Shown one piece after another: positions 9,125 through 18,480 of a DNA stretch of 64,000 bases. Both the position numbers and the translations under genes were made by a program. The notes under the pieces were generated by a model, which saw only the letters and a program-made list of their open reading frames with translations, did not search any database and was not told the DNA's origin. The DNA is from Geobacillus thermoleovorans. GTDB taxonomy: Bacteria; Bacillota; Bacilli; Bacillales; Anoxybacillaceae. Numbering within the stretch: position 1 is the stretch's first letter; every line of letters begins with the position of its first letter. Location: contig NZ_CP014335.1 of assembly GCF_001610955.1 (NCBI RefSeq), positions 3,047,001 through 3,111,000 of the forward strand, in the 5' to 3' direction.

Positions 9125-9870
9125 GAAGAATAGTACCTCCTCGCGTCCAATATATACTTCCAAAGCACGAGCCAAACGACCGTCAAAAACAGGCCGAGGA
9201 CAAGGCCGACGGCCATCAGCTGCCCCGTATACGTTTTCGATTTCGCCACCGTTTCCGACAACACGGCCGGTTTTTCGTAAAAGACAAGATTGCCGCGGAT
9301 GCGATTGACGCGCTCCATCACTTCGGTCAAGTTGTTTTCCGACTCGACCAACAAGTCACTGATGTCATTGAGCTGTTCTGGATTCAAGCGGCCCGACTGT
9401 ATTTGTTCGCTATAATAATCGACTTTTTGCTGCAATGCGCGCTCCCGTTCTTCCAGCGCATGCAAGTATTTCGTGGTGACATCAATCCGCTCTTGCGAAT
9501 GGCGCTTGAGCTCCTGACTGTATTCCGACACAACAAGCTTCAATTCTCGACTCACGTCTTGTTCATCGTCGCCTTTGACAGTGATTTGCACGTACTGTTC
9601 CTCAGGAACGACGACATCCAAGTTTTTCACCTCAGGAAACTTCGCTTCTATATTTTTCGGATCCGTCAACTCTTTTACGTCAATCGATCCGGTAAACACG
9701 ACAGCTTTCCCCGTATACTTCTCCCCCTGCAGCAAAAACCGCCCTGCGATGACGGTCAAAACGATCGTTGCAAGCGGAACGAGAAGAAACCACCATTTTC
9801 GCTGCCAAAAAAAGCGCAAATATTCGTATAGCACAAACGGTCGTTTTTCCGCCGTCAATCCGGCCACCAT
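9121..9870 (-). CDS. Wzz-like chain-length determinant / co-polymerase
   Basis: 249 residues with the polysaccharide co-polymerase layout: a short cytoplasmic N-terminus, one membrane segment (about residues 27-47, WWFLLVPLATIVLTVIAG), a long extracytoplasmic region with heptad-rich helices (about 100-190), and a second membrane segment (about 218-240). There is no Wzc-type kinase domain. Such proteins set polymer chain length together with Wzy. The start is uncertain: AAGGG directly touches the ATG at 9868..9870, and GTG at codon 2 or TTG at codon 5 are possible. Its 3' end overlaps the oxidoreductase start. Confidence 0.72.
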   Translation of the reverse strand: MVAGLTAEKRPFVLYEYLRFFWQRKWWFLLVPLATIVLTVIAGRFLLQGEKYTGKAVVFTGSIDVKELTDPKNIEAKFPEVKNLDVVVPEEQYVQITVKGDDEQDVSRELKLVVSEYSQELKRHSQERIDVTTKYLHALEERERALQQKVDYYSEQIQSGRLNPEQLNDISDLLVESENNLTEVMERVNRIRGNLVFYEKPAVLSETVAKSKTYTGQLMAVGLVLGLFLTVVWLVLWKYILDARRYYSS

Positions 9871-9976
9871 CCCTTATCATAAAATAACAAAGTGTTGTGA
9901 ACAAAACAAATGATCCAACGCCAAAGAAAACGCCATTGCTGTGCGCAAGTGACGTCTCCTTTGGCCGGTTGGACGA

Positions 9977-11095
9977 TCAAGCGGAATGACGGTAAAATTC
10001 CGCAATTTTCTCCACGACGTACTGTTGCTGCTCCTCTTTCAGCTCTGGGAACATCGGCAGCGACAGCGCTTCTTTCGCCGCTTTTTCCGCCTCCGGCAAC
10101 TGCCCTTCCTTATACCCGAGCGAAGCAAACACCGGTTGCAAATGCAGCGGCAGCGGATAGTACACCATCGTCGCGATCCCTTGTTCTTTCAAAAACGCTT
10201 GCAGCTCGTCTCGCTTCGGCGCTCGAATCGTGTATTGATGGAACACATGATAGCGCCCATCGACTTCTTTCGGCGTCACAACAAGGTCGCCGACCGCCTC
10301 CTCGAGCAGGCGCGTATACGTCGCCGCATGCTTGCGCCGCTGTTCCGTCCACCGATCCAGATGCGGGAATTTGACGCTTAAAATCGCCGCTTGCATCTCA
10401 TCGAGGCGGCTGTTGTAGCCAAGTACATGATGGTAATATTTCGGCTTGCTGCCATGAACGCGGATGACCCGGCATTTTTCCGCCAGTTCGTCATCGTTCG
10501 TAATGATCATGCCGCCATCCCCGTAGGCGCCCAAGTTTTTCGTCGGGAAGAAACTGTACGTCGCCGCCGTCCCAAGCTCGCCGACGCATTTCCCGTTGTA
10601 TTTCGCGCCGATCGCCTGGGCGGCGTCCTCGATGACAACCAATCCATGCCGCTTGGCAATCGCGGCGATCGCCTCCATATCCGCCATTTGCCCGTACAAA
10701 TGCACCGGGATGATGGCTTTCGTTTTCTCCGTCACCGCCGCTTCAATTTGCGCCGGATCGATGTTGAACGTCACCGGATCGATATCGACAAACACCGGTT
10801 TGGCGCCGGCCCGCGCAATCGATCCTGCCGTCGCGAAAAAGGTGAACGCCGTTGTGATGACTTCATCGCCCGGCCCGACGCCGGCCGCTTGCAAAGCAAT
10901 ATGTATCGCATCGCTTCCGTTGCCGCAGCCGATTCCGTGTTTCGCCCGGCTGTAGGCAGCAATATCTGCTTCTAGCTTTTTGACATAATCTCCTAAAATA
11001 AAGCGAGAGGAGCGCATCACTTCATCCAATACGCGCATGATCTCCGGCTTCAATTGTTCATACTGTTCGCTTAAATCCAACATTGGCACGTTCAT
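9977..11095 (-). CDS. DegT/DnrJ/EryC1-family sugar aminotransferase (WbpE/WlbC-like)
   Basis: 372 residues from the ATG at 11093..11095, which has GGAGG 8 bases upstream; that site lies inside the longer TTG-started frame, so the longer form is rejected. Family motifs: GCGNGSDAI near residue 65, VIEDAAQA near 160, and the PLP-lysine segment FFPTKNLGAYGDGG near residue 186. This class transfers an amino group from glutamate to a keto-sugar. With the WbpA- and WbpB-like enzymes it should make UDP-GlcNAc(3NH2)A. It is the first gene of the operon on the minus strand; about 200 noncoding bases precede it, and the promoter should lie there. Confidence 0.88.
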   Translation of the reverse strand: MNVPMLDLSEQYEQLKPEIMRVLDEVMRSSRFILGDYVKKLEADIAAYSRAKHGIGCGNGSDAIHIALQAAGVGPGDEVITTAFTFFATAGSIARAGAKPVFVDIDPVTFNIDPAQIEAAVTEKTKAIIPVHLYGQMADMEAIAAIAKRHGLVVIEDAAQAIGAKYNGKCVGELGTAATYSFFPTKNLGAYGDGGMIITNDDELAEKCRVIRVHGSKPKYYHHVLGYNSRLDEMQAAILSVKFPHLDRWTEQRRKHAATYTRLLEEAVGDLVVTPKEVDGRYHVFHQYTIRAPKRDELQAFLKEQGIATMVYYPLPLHLQPVFASLGYKEGQLPEAEKAAKEALSLPMFPELKEEQQQYVVEKIAEFYRHSA

Positions 11096-11129
11096 CGCAA
11101 GTTCCTCCAAATCCAAAAAATATATAGAA

Positions 11130-11161
11130 TAAACATGTTTAGTTTATCACATTTGCGTCAA
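11130..11161 (-). promoter_or_regulatory. possible control region of the polysaccharide operon, with palindrome
   Basis: Just upstream of the aminotransferase gene a perfect 12-bp palindrome TAAACATGTTTA lies at 11130..11141, next to a TTGACG (-35-like, 11156..11161 on the minus strand). No clear -10 stands at the usual distance, so the promoter is not proven. The palindrome would overlap the expected core promoter and could bind a dimeric regulator. Confidence 0.35.
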
Positions 11162-11289
11162 TATATAATGACAGTTTTGTGGCAATCTTGGCCTTGCCGC
11201 AAAAAAAATCAGCGAAGGAACGGCAGAAGCTGCATAAACAACGAAAAAGAAGGGTATAATTTTCCAAAGAAGGGTAATTCCTGAAAAAA

Positions 11290-11319
11290 GCCGTTTGTCC
11301 CTTTCATGACACAAACGGC
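11290..11319 (-). terminator. Rho-independent terminator of tagO
   Basis: Nine-bp perfect stem (GCCGTTTGT with ACAAACGGC, 11290..11298 and 11311..11319) followed on the minus strand by a run of six T. It lies directly after the tagO stop, so tagO is a separate transcription unit from the polysaccharide operon downstream. Confidence 0.85.
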
Positions 11320-11330
11320 CCATTTGCTAT

Positions 11331-12413
11331 TTATCGGTCATTTCCGTATACTTTTCGGCTTCCCCGAAGCAGCTTGCGAATAAAGGTCATAAACGGCTTG
11401 TACTGATCATTGACCAAGCCGATCAGTTCAGCAAGCAGTTCCCCGAAGACGATCAAGGCAAAGACGATGAGAATGGACTGCCATAACGTCGAGGCGGAGA
11501 ACAAAATCGCGCTGATGGCAAACATCAGGCCAAACGCATAAATGAGCAAGACCGTGTTGCGATGCGAAAAGCCGAGAGCCAGCAGTCGATGATGAAGATG
11601 CGACTTATCCGGCGCCGAGATCGGCCTTTTATTCACAATGCGGCGAATAATGGCAAATGTCGTATCGAAAATCGGCACGCCCAAAATGATCACCGGAACG
11701 ACGAAGCTGAAGAGCGTCACGCTTTTGTAAAGCCCTAGCACCGACAGGACGGAAATGGCATAACCTAAAAACAACGCGCCGGTATCCCCCATGAAAATTT
11801 TCGCCGGGTGGAAGTTGTAAAACAAGAAAGCGATGACGCTGCCCAAGATGATCAAGCAGAGCGTGAAAATGAGCATTTTGCCCGCCATGCCCGCCATGAC
11901 GGCAATGGCCGCAATTCCAATGGCGGAAATGCCTGCGGACAATCCGTCCAACCCGTCGATCAAGTTGATGGCGTTCGTAATCGCGATAATCCAAAATATG
12001 GTGATCGGGTAGCTCCACAGCCCCAACTCAAACGTGCCGACAAACGGGACAGTCAAAAGATCGACCTTCAGCCCGGAAGCGACAACGACGAACGCCGCCA
12101 GCAGCTGGCCGGCCAGCTTCACTTTTGGCGACAGCTCGTACAAATCGTCGAGCATCCCGACGAGCACGATGATGATGGCGCCGACCGTCATCCCCGTCAC
12201 TTGCTCTTTATACACCCCGCCGACAAAATAGCCGACGGCGACACCGATAAAAATGGCCAATCCGCCAAGCCTTGGCATGACTTTTGTATGCACTTTTCTC
12301 CCGTTCGGCCGATCGACCGCCCCAATTTTGATGGCGAGCTTGATCACGAATGGGGTGATGACCAATACTGTAATAAACGAAGCCAAACATGCGGCAAATG
12401 CTTCCATATTCAT
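11331..12413 (-). CDS. tagO: undecaprenyl-phosphate GlcNAc-1-phosphate transferase (TagO/WecA family)
   Basis: 361 residues from the ATG at 12411..12413, with AAGGTGA 6 bases upstream. About eleven membrane helices. Family motifs are seen: FRPNGRKVHT-like start (VDRPNGRKVHTKVMPRLGG), LVGMLDDLYEL near residue 100 and NAINLIDGLDGLSAG near 165, the Asp-rich catalytic loops, and the KSHLHHRLL motif near 285. The enzyme moves GlcNAc-1-phosphate from UDP-GlcNAc to undecaprenyl phosphate, the first membrane step for teichoic acids and secondary cell wall polymers. It has its own promoter and terminator, fitting a shared role for several wall polymers. Confidence 0.92.
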   Translation of the reverse strand: MNMEAFAACLASFITVLVITPFVIKLAIKIGAVDRPNGRKVHTKVMPRLGGLAIFIGVAVGYFVGGVYKEQVTGMTVGAIIIVLVGMLDDLYELSPKVKLAGQLLAAFVVVASGLKVDLLTVPFVGTFELGLWSYPITIFWIIAITNAINLIDGLDGLSAGISAIGIAAIAVMAGMAGKMLIFTLCLIILGSVIAFLFYNFHPAKIFMGDTGALFLGYAISVLSVLGLYKSVTLFSFVVPVIILGVPIFDTTFAIIRRIVNKRPISAPDKSHLHHRLLALGFSHRNTVLLIYAFGLMFAISAILFSASTLWQSILIVFALIVFGELLAELIGLVNDQYKPFMTFIRKLLRGSRKVYGNDR

Positions 12414-12461
12414 GTGCAATCACCTTGGCCTTATAAAATCGCGGAAACACACATCATCTTT

Positions 12462-12489
12462 ATGTTACCATATACGATGAGTAAATCAA
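12462..12489 (-). promoter_or_regulatory. sigma-A promoter of tagO
   Basis: On the minus strand TTGATT, a 16-base spacer and TAACAT, the latter preceded by TGG (extended -10). It lies about 50 bases before the tagO start. Confidence 0.6.
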
Positions 12490-12617
12490 TCTTTTTTTAC
12501 ACCCCTTTTTTGTCCCCAAGGATGGAAAATTTCTTTTTCCCTTGCCTCGAGAAGCTCGAGCGCCAATCCGGCGAACGATTCCACATTTTACATCCTCCCT
12601 CCACAGGAAACATCTTG

Positions 12618-12626
12618 TGCTATAAT
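12618..12626 (+). promoter_or_regulatory. extended -10 promoter of secA2
   Basis: Consensus TATAAT at 12621..12626 preceded by TGC, an extended -10 element. No good -35 hexamer stands upstream. The start codon of secA2 follows about 55 bases later with GAGAGG 9 bases before it. Confidence 0.6.
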
Positions 12627-12680
12627 TAGGTTTTAGAGCACTTGGTGTGAATCATGCCTGTCTAGGAGAGGAATGGACAT

Positions 12681-15074
12681 ATGTTTGCAAAAGTAAAGCA
12701 ACTATTTGACGAAAGCGCGCGAGAAGTGCAGCGTCTTGCCAAGCTGGCGGCGCAAATCAATGAATGGGAACCAACCATTTCTTCGCTGAGCGATGAACAA
12801 CTGCGCCAAAAAACGGTTGTCTTCAAAGAACGGCTCGAACGCGGCGAGACGCTCGATGACATAAAAACCGAGGCGTTTGCCGTCGTCCGGGAGGCGGCGC
12901 GGCGCGTGCTCGGTCTGCGCCATTACGACGTGCAACTGATGGGCGGATTGGCGATGCATGAAGGAAACATCGCCGAAATGCAGACCGGGGAAGGAAAGAC
13001 GTTGGCGGCCACTTTGCCAAGCTACTTGCACGCCCTCCTTGGAAAAGGCGTCCACATTATTACGGCCAACGAATATTTGGCGCGCCGGGACTGCGAACAA
13101 ATGGGCCGTGTGTTCCGCTTTCTCGGCTTAACCGTCGGCCTGAATGTGTCGCAAATGACGGCCAGCGAGAAAAAAGAAGCGTACGCGGCCGACATCACGT
13201 ACGGCACCGGCACCGAGTTCGGCTTTGATTATTTGCGCGACAACATGGTGTACCGCCTCGAAGATAAAGTGCAGCGCCCGCTGTATTACGCCATCATCGA
13301 TGAAATCGACAGCATTTTAATCGACGAAGCGCGCACCCCGCTCATCATCGCCAATAAATCGGGAATCGGAGCCGAATTGTTCCCGATTATGGCACGCATC
13401 GTCCGCACCTTCGAAGAAGGAAAAGAGTATGAACGGTCTCCGGAGACGAAACAAATTTTCCTCACCGAAGAAGGGGCGCAAAAAATCGAGCGGGCGTTTG
13501 GCATCGATAACCTATACGACTGGGAGCATCACGTGCTGCTCCATCATGCGATGCAGTCGCTGCGCGCTTGGTTTATCATGCGGCGGGATGTCGATTACAT
13601 CGTCAAAAACGGCAAAGTGATGATCGTTGACCCGTTCACCGGCCGGGTGATGGAAGGACGCTCGTTCAGCGACGGCCTGCATCAAGCGATTGAAGCGAAA
13701 GAAGGTGTGGAAATCACCGAAGAAAACGACATCCAAGCAACGATTACGATCCAAAACTATTTTCGCATGTATGAGAAGCTGGCCGGGATGACCGGCAGCG
13801 CTACGCCGTCGAAAGAAGAATTTTGGCAAACGTACCGGCTGCGCGTTATTACGATTCCGACAAACCGGCCATCCCGACGCACCGACTGGGACGACCTCGT
13901 CTACCAGACGTACGAGGCGAAAGTACGGAAAATTATTGACGAAGTGAAAAAAATGAATGCCATCGGCCGCCCTGTTCTCATCGGCACGACATCGGTCGCT
14001 CAGTCGGAACGGTTGTCAGCAGCGTTTTCGAAAGCAGGCATCCCTCACCACCTGCTCAATGCCAAAACGGAGGAAGAAGAGGCGCGCATCATCGCGACCG
14101 CCGGGCAAAAAGGGCAAGTGATGATCGCCACCAATATGGCCGGGCGCGGGACCGATATTTTGCTTGGGGAAGGCGTCAAGGAACTGGGCGGGCTGCACAT
14201 CATTGGCACAGAGCGCCATGAAAGCCATCGCATTGATATGCAGCTGCGCGGCCGGGCAGGACGCCAAGGGGATCCGGGGTCTTCCCAGTTTATCATTTCG
14301 CTCGACGACGATTTATTCCGCTTGTATGATCAAGATGAATTGAAAAAATGGAAAAGCAAAGTCGAGACGGATGAAACCGGGCGCATCGTGTCGCCCGACC
14401 CGATCAAGTTCGTCCAAAAAGTGCAAACAACGATCGAAAACGCCCATTATTCGGCGCGATTGCATTTATTGAAATTGGACACCGTGATCGACCAACAAAG
14501 CAAAGTCATCTACCATATGCGCGATCGCGTCTTGGCGCTGAAGCAAGCAGAGGTGCTGTCCGAGCTCCTTCGGCACATCCATCGCCATATCACGCAAACA
14601 ATCGACCGTTATTGTCCGGAAAACGTCTTTTTTGAAGAGTGGAACATCGAAGGACTGCACAACGAGCTGCGCCGTGCCTTTTTCCGGTTTGCCTATCCGA
14701 TTGATGATCTTCGCCATAAGCAAAAAGAAGAAATCGCCCAGCTTGTTTGGGACGAATACAAATCGCTTGAAGCGGCGCTCGCCGATCTTCCGTGCGACGA
14801 AGAACAAACCATGCGGCTTAAACATTTGATGGTTGAAACAATCGACGCCCACTGGATTCGCCACTTAAATCAACTGAATTTATTAAAAGAGGGGATTCAT
14901 TTGCGCAGCTACGGCCAAGAGGATCCGTACCGCGCCTTTGAAATGGACGCCTACCGCGAATTCGTCGCGCTGCAGCAAGCGATCGACGCCGGCATTTGCA
15001 CGACAGCCATGAACTATTTGAAAAGCCAGTTTGTCATCGATGACGAAGCGGCCGCCGCCGCGAACAAACCATAA
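12681..15074 (+). CDS. secA2: accessory Sec ATPase SecA2
   Basis: 797 residues, a DEAD-like protein-export motor. Walker A MQTGEGKT at residues 100-107, Walker B DEID at 207-210 followed by [11 protein letters not shown], and helicase motif VI near 523 ([13 protein letters not shown]). The C-terminus ends AAAANKP and lacks the cysteine-rich zinc domain found in housekeeping SecA, and the length is typical of SecA2. It is followed by a SlaP-type gene, as in Bacillus anthracis, where SecA2 and SlaP export S-layer proteins (from memory of that work). I infer that here it exports the S-layer protein or other surface cargo encoded nearby. Clear RBS and extended -10 promoter upstream. Confidence 0.93.
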   Translation: MFAKVKQLFDESAREVQRLAKLAAQINEWEPTISSLSDEQLRQKTVVFKERLERGETLDDIKTEAFAVVREAARRVLGLRHYDVQLMGGLAMHEGNIAEMQTGEGKTLAATLPSYLHALLGKGVHIITANEYLARRDCEQMGRVFRFLGLTVGLNVSQMTASEKKEAYAADITYGTGTEFGFDYLRDNMVYRLEDKVQRPLYYAIIDEIDSILIDEARTPLIIANKSGIGAELFPIMARIVRTFEEGKEYERSPETKQIFLTEEGAQKIERAFGIDNLYDWEHHVLLHHAMQSLRAWFIMRRDVDYIVKNGKVMIVDPFTGRVMEGRSFSDGLHQAIEAKEGVEITEENDIQATITIQNYFRMYEKLAGMTGSATPSKEEFWQTYRLRVITIPTNRPSRRTDWDDLVYQTYEAKVRKIIDEVKKMNAIGRPVLIGTTSVAQSERLSAAFSKAGIPHHLLNAKTEEEEARIIATAGQKGQVMIATNMAGRGTDILLGEGVKELGGLHIIGTERHESHRIDMQLRGRAGRQGDPGSSQFIISLDDDLFRLYDQDELKKWKSKVETDETGRIVSPDPIKFVQKVQTTIENAHYSARLHLLKLDTVIDQQSKVIYHMRDRVLALKQAEVLSELLRHIHRHITQTIDRYCPENVFFEEWNIEGLHNELRRAFFRFAYPIDDLRHKQKEEIAQLVWDEYKSLEAALADLPCDEEQTMRLKHLMVETIDAHWIRHLNQLNLLKEGIHLRSYGQEDPYRAFEMDAYREFVALQQAIDAGICTTAMNYLKSQFVIDDEAAAAANKP

Positions 15075-15112
15075 CCGCGGCGCAGCACGCCGCCTCGTAA
15101 AGGAGGTTCCCT

Positions 15113-16006
15113 ATGATTTTCCGACGAAAACAACGCACGCAACCGGAAGCCGAGCTGCCGGCGCAACATGTCAAACAGCCGGAGGTCGGAACGAAAACGA
15201 CGCTGTCGTTTCATCCGGACTGGCAGCTGTCTCCGGAAGAAACGTACGTCTATCGCTTTTACCACGAACAGCTGCCGCCGCTTCAGCCAAACCAAATTTC
15301 CATTTCCGGCGTCAAGCTGGTCGAATACAACGATGGGTTTGTCGCTGTCGCCATTTTGCGCAACACGCTGCCGAAGCCGGTTCGCTTTGAACGAATCCGC
15401 CTGTTGCTGCTTGACGAGGATGGCACGGCGATCGCCCGCAAAGAGTTTGATATGAGCCCTTTCGGCGAACTGCCGCCGATGACGGCCCGCCCGTGGCGGT
15501 TTTTGTTCGCCGCCGAGGACAAGCTCGTCGATCAGTTGCCCGCAGATGGATGGAAGATCGCCTTTGAACTGACACCGCGGCATCGGCTCGACCTAGAGGA
15601 AAGCTGGGAGCAGGCGCTGTCGGCCAAGCAGCGCCAACATCTGCAAGCCCTCGTTGACTCGGTTCCGCCTCCCGCTCCCGGAGAGGTGAACTTCATGGGC
15701 ATTGAAGCGAAACAGCTGCCTTCCGGTGAACTAGGCGTCACGTTGCTCATTCGCAACGGCAGCGACAAACATATCCATTTTGAACAAATCCCGCTTGAAG
15801 TGCGGGATCATGCTGGCGATATCGTCGCCCGCGGATTATTTCCCTGCCATCTGGAAGTGAAAGCTCACACCAGCAAACCATGGACGTTCCTCTTCCCACC
15901 GGAATTGCTGCACAAAGCAGAACCGGATTGGACGTCCTGGAAGGTGACAATCCCATCCTCCCCGGCACAGAGCGAAAAGCAAGAAACGCCGTCAAGCGAC
16001 GAGTAA
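15113..16006 (+). CDS. accessory Sec system S-layer assembly protein (SlaP-like)
   Basis: 297 residues, cytoplasmic by sequence (no signal peptide or membrane segment). It holds two copies of one beta-rich unit: about residues 34-146 (from LSFHPDWQLSPEETYVYRFY, through NGFVAVAILRNTLPKPVRFE-like text, to the RPWRFLF motif) and about 160-285 (from ESWEQALSAKQ to KPWTFLF). Duplicated SLAP domains next to secA2 are the mark of SlaP, the accessory factor for S-layer secretion. RBS AAAGGAGG is 6 bases before the ATG, and the gene starts 38 bases after secA2, so they form one operon closed by the terminator at 16014. Function follows from family and context; cargo is inferred. Confidence 0.85.
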   Translation: MIFRRKQRTQPEAELPAQHVKQPEVGTKTTLSFHPDWQLSPEETYVYRFYHEQLPPLQPNQISISGVKLVEYNDGFVAVAILRNTLPKPVRFERIRLLLLDEDGTAIARKEFDMSPFGELPPMTARPWRFLFAAEDKLVDQLPADGWKIAFELTPRHRLDLEESWEQALSAKQRQHLQALVDSVPPPAPGEVNFMGIEAKQLPSGELGVTLLIRNGSDKHIHFEQIPLEVRDHAGDIVARGLFPCHLEVKAHTSKPWTFLFPPELLHKAEPDWTSWKVTIPSSPAQSEKQETPSSDE

Positions 16007-16013
16007 CCTGCAA

Positions 16014-16064
16014 AAAGCTGGCCCCCATGGTCGCCAAACGACCGATGGAGGCCAGCTTTCTTTG
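16014..16064. terminator. bidirectional terminator between slaP-like gene and protease gene
   Basis: Stem AAAGCTGGC (16014..16022) with GCCAGCTTT (16051..16059). It is followed by a T-rich tract on the plus strand and preceded by A-rich sequence that gives T on the minus strand, so it can serve both convergent units. Confidence 0.75.
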
Positions 16065-16179
16065 CATCGTTCCGTTCAAAACGACCGCGCTCCCGCTGTC
16101 GGCCGCGCCTTAGTCGAAGCAGCCGAACTTTGCACCATCAAGAGCAGACGGCTATCCAACGCATCTCGATGGGAGAGCC

Positions 16180-17592
16180 TTATTTCGTAGAAGCAGCGGT
16201 TTGAATCTCCATGTAAGCGCCTTTTTTCATCGCTACGCCGTCTTTGCTTTTTAACACCGGCGGAATGACCAACAAATAGCTCTGCCCTTTGGCCAGCTTC
16301 GCTGCCGGTTTGATCAAAAGCTCCGTCCCCCGGCGGATTTGCGCCGTCACCGCTACTTCCTGTCCACCTAATTGATACAATTTTACTCCGCTTACCGCGG
16401 TATTGGCGAGCGGACGAGAGAAACGGACGACAAACGTCTTATCGACCGGCGCATTGCGCAGCTTGCCGAGCGACTGATACCCTTTCAGCTGCCCAATCAG
16501 CAAATCGCGGTGAGCGGCATACAGCTCTTTCCCAACGACCGTCGGCACATCCGGCTTCACCCCAACGTTATGAATCGGCGTCCCTTTTGGCGAGAAAAAG
16601 TGGGCGACGGTCAACTTCAACATGCTGCCGTCCGACAGCTCAAACATTTCCTGCATCGATCCTTTGCCAAACGTCCGTTGCCCATACAAAACGGCCGCCT
16701 TTTGCTCCTTCACCGCCGCCGCCAACATTTCCGACGCACTCGCGCTCGACGCGTTGACAAGCAGCCGGATCGGTCCCGTCATTTGCACCGGCTGTTTGAC
16801 AGCGGCATACACTTCTGGGTGATTCGAACGGTCGCGCAACTGAAACGCCTGTTTCACATTCGGGAAAAAGCCAGCGATTTTCTGCGCCGTTTCCACATAT
16901 CCCCCCGGATTGTCGCGGAGGTCAAAAATCCACCCTTTCACCCCGCTTAACGAGCGGATGGCGCGTTCGATCTCACCGGGCGCTGTCTCATCAAAACTAT
17001 ATAGCTGAATATAGCCGATATTCCCTGCCAGCCGTTTGAACTCAACGTTCGGCCAGTCGATTTTTTCCCGCTTGATGGTGACGCTGACGGTTTCCTCGGT
17101 CGACGGCCGCCAAACGGTTACGGCCACCGTCGTTCCTTCTTCTCCTGCGATCAAGCTCAATACTTTTTCCATTGTCTCATTCGTTACCGGCTGCCCGTCA
17201 ACAGCCTGAATCACATCGCCCGGCTGCAGTCCGGCGCGGGCGGCTGGCCCATTGTCCAAGACAGACATGATGTGGACGCCGTCCTCATCTTCCTCAACCA
17301 TCACGCCGATGCCGACAGACTCCATATCAATCCACTTCAAAAATTCCTCGTATTCTTCCTTTGCCATATAGGCAGAATACGGGTCAAGCTGTTTGACAAT
17401 ATCTTGCGGGGTGCTCGCCTTCAGCACTTGATCGCTCACCGGTTCCACATAATACTGGCGGACAATTTCCCGCACTTCTTCGAGCACCTTCGTTGACGCC
17501 GAAGCCGCCGCCGCCTCCGCCGGCGGACTCCAAACCGAAAATGAAGCCGCAAGCAACATAAGAGCCGCCGCCCATCGCTGAATCACATTCAT
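16180..17592 (-). CDS. C-terminal processing peptidase (S41 family) with C-terminal Ig-like domain
   Basis: 470 residues from the ATG at 17590..17592, with GGAGAG 6 bases upstream (the longer frame is rejected). Signal peptide about 1-29 (ending PPAEAAAA). PDZ domain about 85-165. The S41 catalytic serine lies in NASSASASEML near residue 284 and the general-base lysine in FGKGSMQ near 311. Residues about 385-465 (KTFVVRFSRPLAN to YLLVIPPVLKSKDG) look like an SbsA/SbsC-type Ig domain, also present in the S-layer protein at 47739. That extra domain is not part of ordinary CtpA. It follows the S-layer-type anchor protein by 31 bases in an operon, so I infer an exported protease acting at the wall. 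Confidence 0.85.
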   Translation of the reverse strand: MNVIQRWAAALMLLAASFSVWSPPAEAAAASASTKVLEEVREIVRQYYVEPVSDQVLKASTPQDIVKQLDPYSAYMAKEEYEEFLKWIDMESVGIGVMVEEDEDGVHIMSVLDNGPAARAGLQPGDVIQAVDGQPVTNETMEKVLSLIAGEEGTTVAVTVWRPSTEETVSVTIKREKIDWPNVEFKRLAGNIGYIQLYSFDETAPGEIERAIRSLSGVKGWIFDLRDNPGGYVETAQKIAGFFPNVKQAFQLRDRSNHPEVYAAVKQPVQMTGPIRLLVNASSASASEMLAAAVKEQKAAVLYGQRTFGKGSMQEMFELSDGSMLKLTVAHFFSPKGTPIHNVGVKPDVPTVVGKELYAAHRDLLIGQLKGYQSLGKLRNAPVDKTFVVRFSRPLANTAVSGVKLYQLGGQEVAVTAQIRRGTELLIKPAAKLAKGQSYLLVIPPVLKSKDGVAMKKGAYMEIQTAASTK

Positions 17593-17623
17593 ATCCGTCT
17601 CTCCTCTCCCGACATGCGCCGAT

Positions 17624-18364
17624 TTATTCGATATCGACATCTAAGACAACCGGCGCTTTAAAATCATCGATATACACCGCCAGCTGCTTGCGCGTCGCCG
17701 CATCCACCACGTTTGGCAGCCACCGGTCGCAAAGCGACAGCAACCGCTCCGCCCGCGCGATATCCCCTTCATCATACGCATCAAGCAGCTTGTCCATGGC
17801 TTGCATAATATTGATGGCATAATACGCGCGCTGCTTGACAGCCAAAGCCGGGCGTTGAAACCATCCTTCCATCTTTTCGCGAAGCGACACTCCCGGAACG
17901 CGGCCAATGAGAATCGCCGTTTTGCGAATTTGGTATTGCAACGGGGCATAGGAATCATACACGACATCCACATCCCCCATCCGCAGCGCCCGGTCGACGT
18001 TGGCCGTCAAGGCGCGCAATCGCTCCCCGCTTTCGACAGCGCTGATGTAGGCGGAAGCCTTTTTCATCGTCTGTTCTCCGGCCGCGATCCGTTTTTCCAA
18101 CTGCGCCCTTGCCGTTTGCGGACGCACGCGCGCCACTTCTTTTTTCGCCGCCTCATAATCGCGTTTGACTTGGTTCAAGAGACGGTACGGCTTGGACCAT
18201 TGATCCGCTTTCATCGCCCGCTCAAGCTGGGCGGCATGCTGTTCAAGCCTCTCCACATTCGGGAACGAGGCCGCTTCCGCCTGAACAGTCAACAGCGAAA
18301 ACGACAACCAAAACACCGCCAGCCATCCGATGATGGAAAATGCTTTTCTCCGTTTTCTCCTCAC
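17624..18364 (-). CDS. stand-alone SbsC-type cell-wall-polymer-binding helical domain protein
   Basis: 246 residues with a signal peptide (about 1-31, ending VQAEAA) and an otherwise all-helical body. Residues about 105-215 align by eye with the N-terminal domain of the S-layer protein at 47739..50381: both have YI-A near the start, then a VD-A-L-GD-like helix, QIRKTAILIGRVPG versus ELKTRTVILDRVYG, a YYAI-I-MQA versus YDITVAMKA helix, and EGDIARAE versus AGNLDKAK. In SbsC that domain binds the secondary cell wall polymer. No S-layer assembly part follows. I infer a wall-bound accessory protein or a competitor/regulator of S-layer attachment. The start is GTG after AGGTGA. It is the first gene of an operon with the S41 protease. 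Confidence 0.65.
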   Translation of the reverse strand: MRRKRRKAFSIIGWLAVFWLSFSLLTVQAEAASFPNVERLEQHAAQLERAMKADQWSKPYRLLNQVKRDYEAAKKEVARVRPQTARAQLEKRIAAGEQTMKKASAYISAVESGERLRALTANVDRALRMGDVDVVYDSYAPLQYQIRKTAILIGRVPGVSLREKMEGWFQRPALAVKQRAYYAINIMQAMDKLLDAYDEGDIARAERLLSLCDRWLPNVVDAATRKQLAVYIDDFKAPVVLDVDIE

Positions 18365-18480
18365 ACTTTCACCTGCTATCTATGAAAATAGTAAACATGT
18401 ATTTCAATTTTACTGGAAAAGACACAAAATGAAAATATGTTCTGAAAAAAATCGAACTTAAGCCCTTCAAAGCATAAAAT

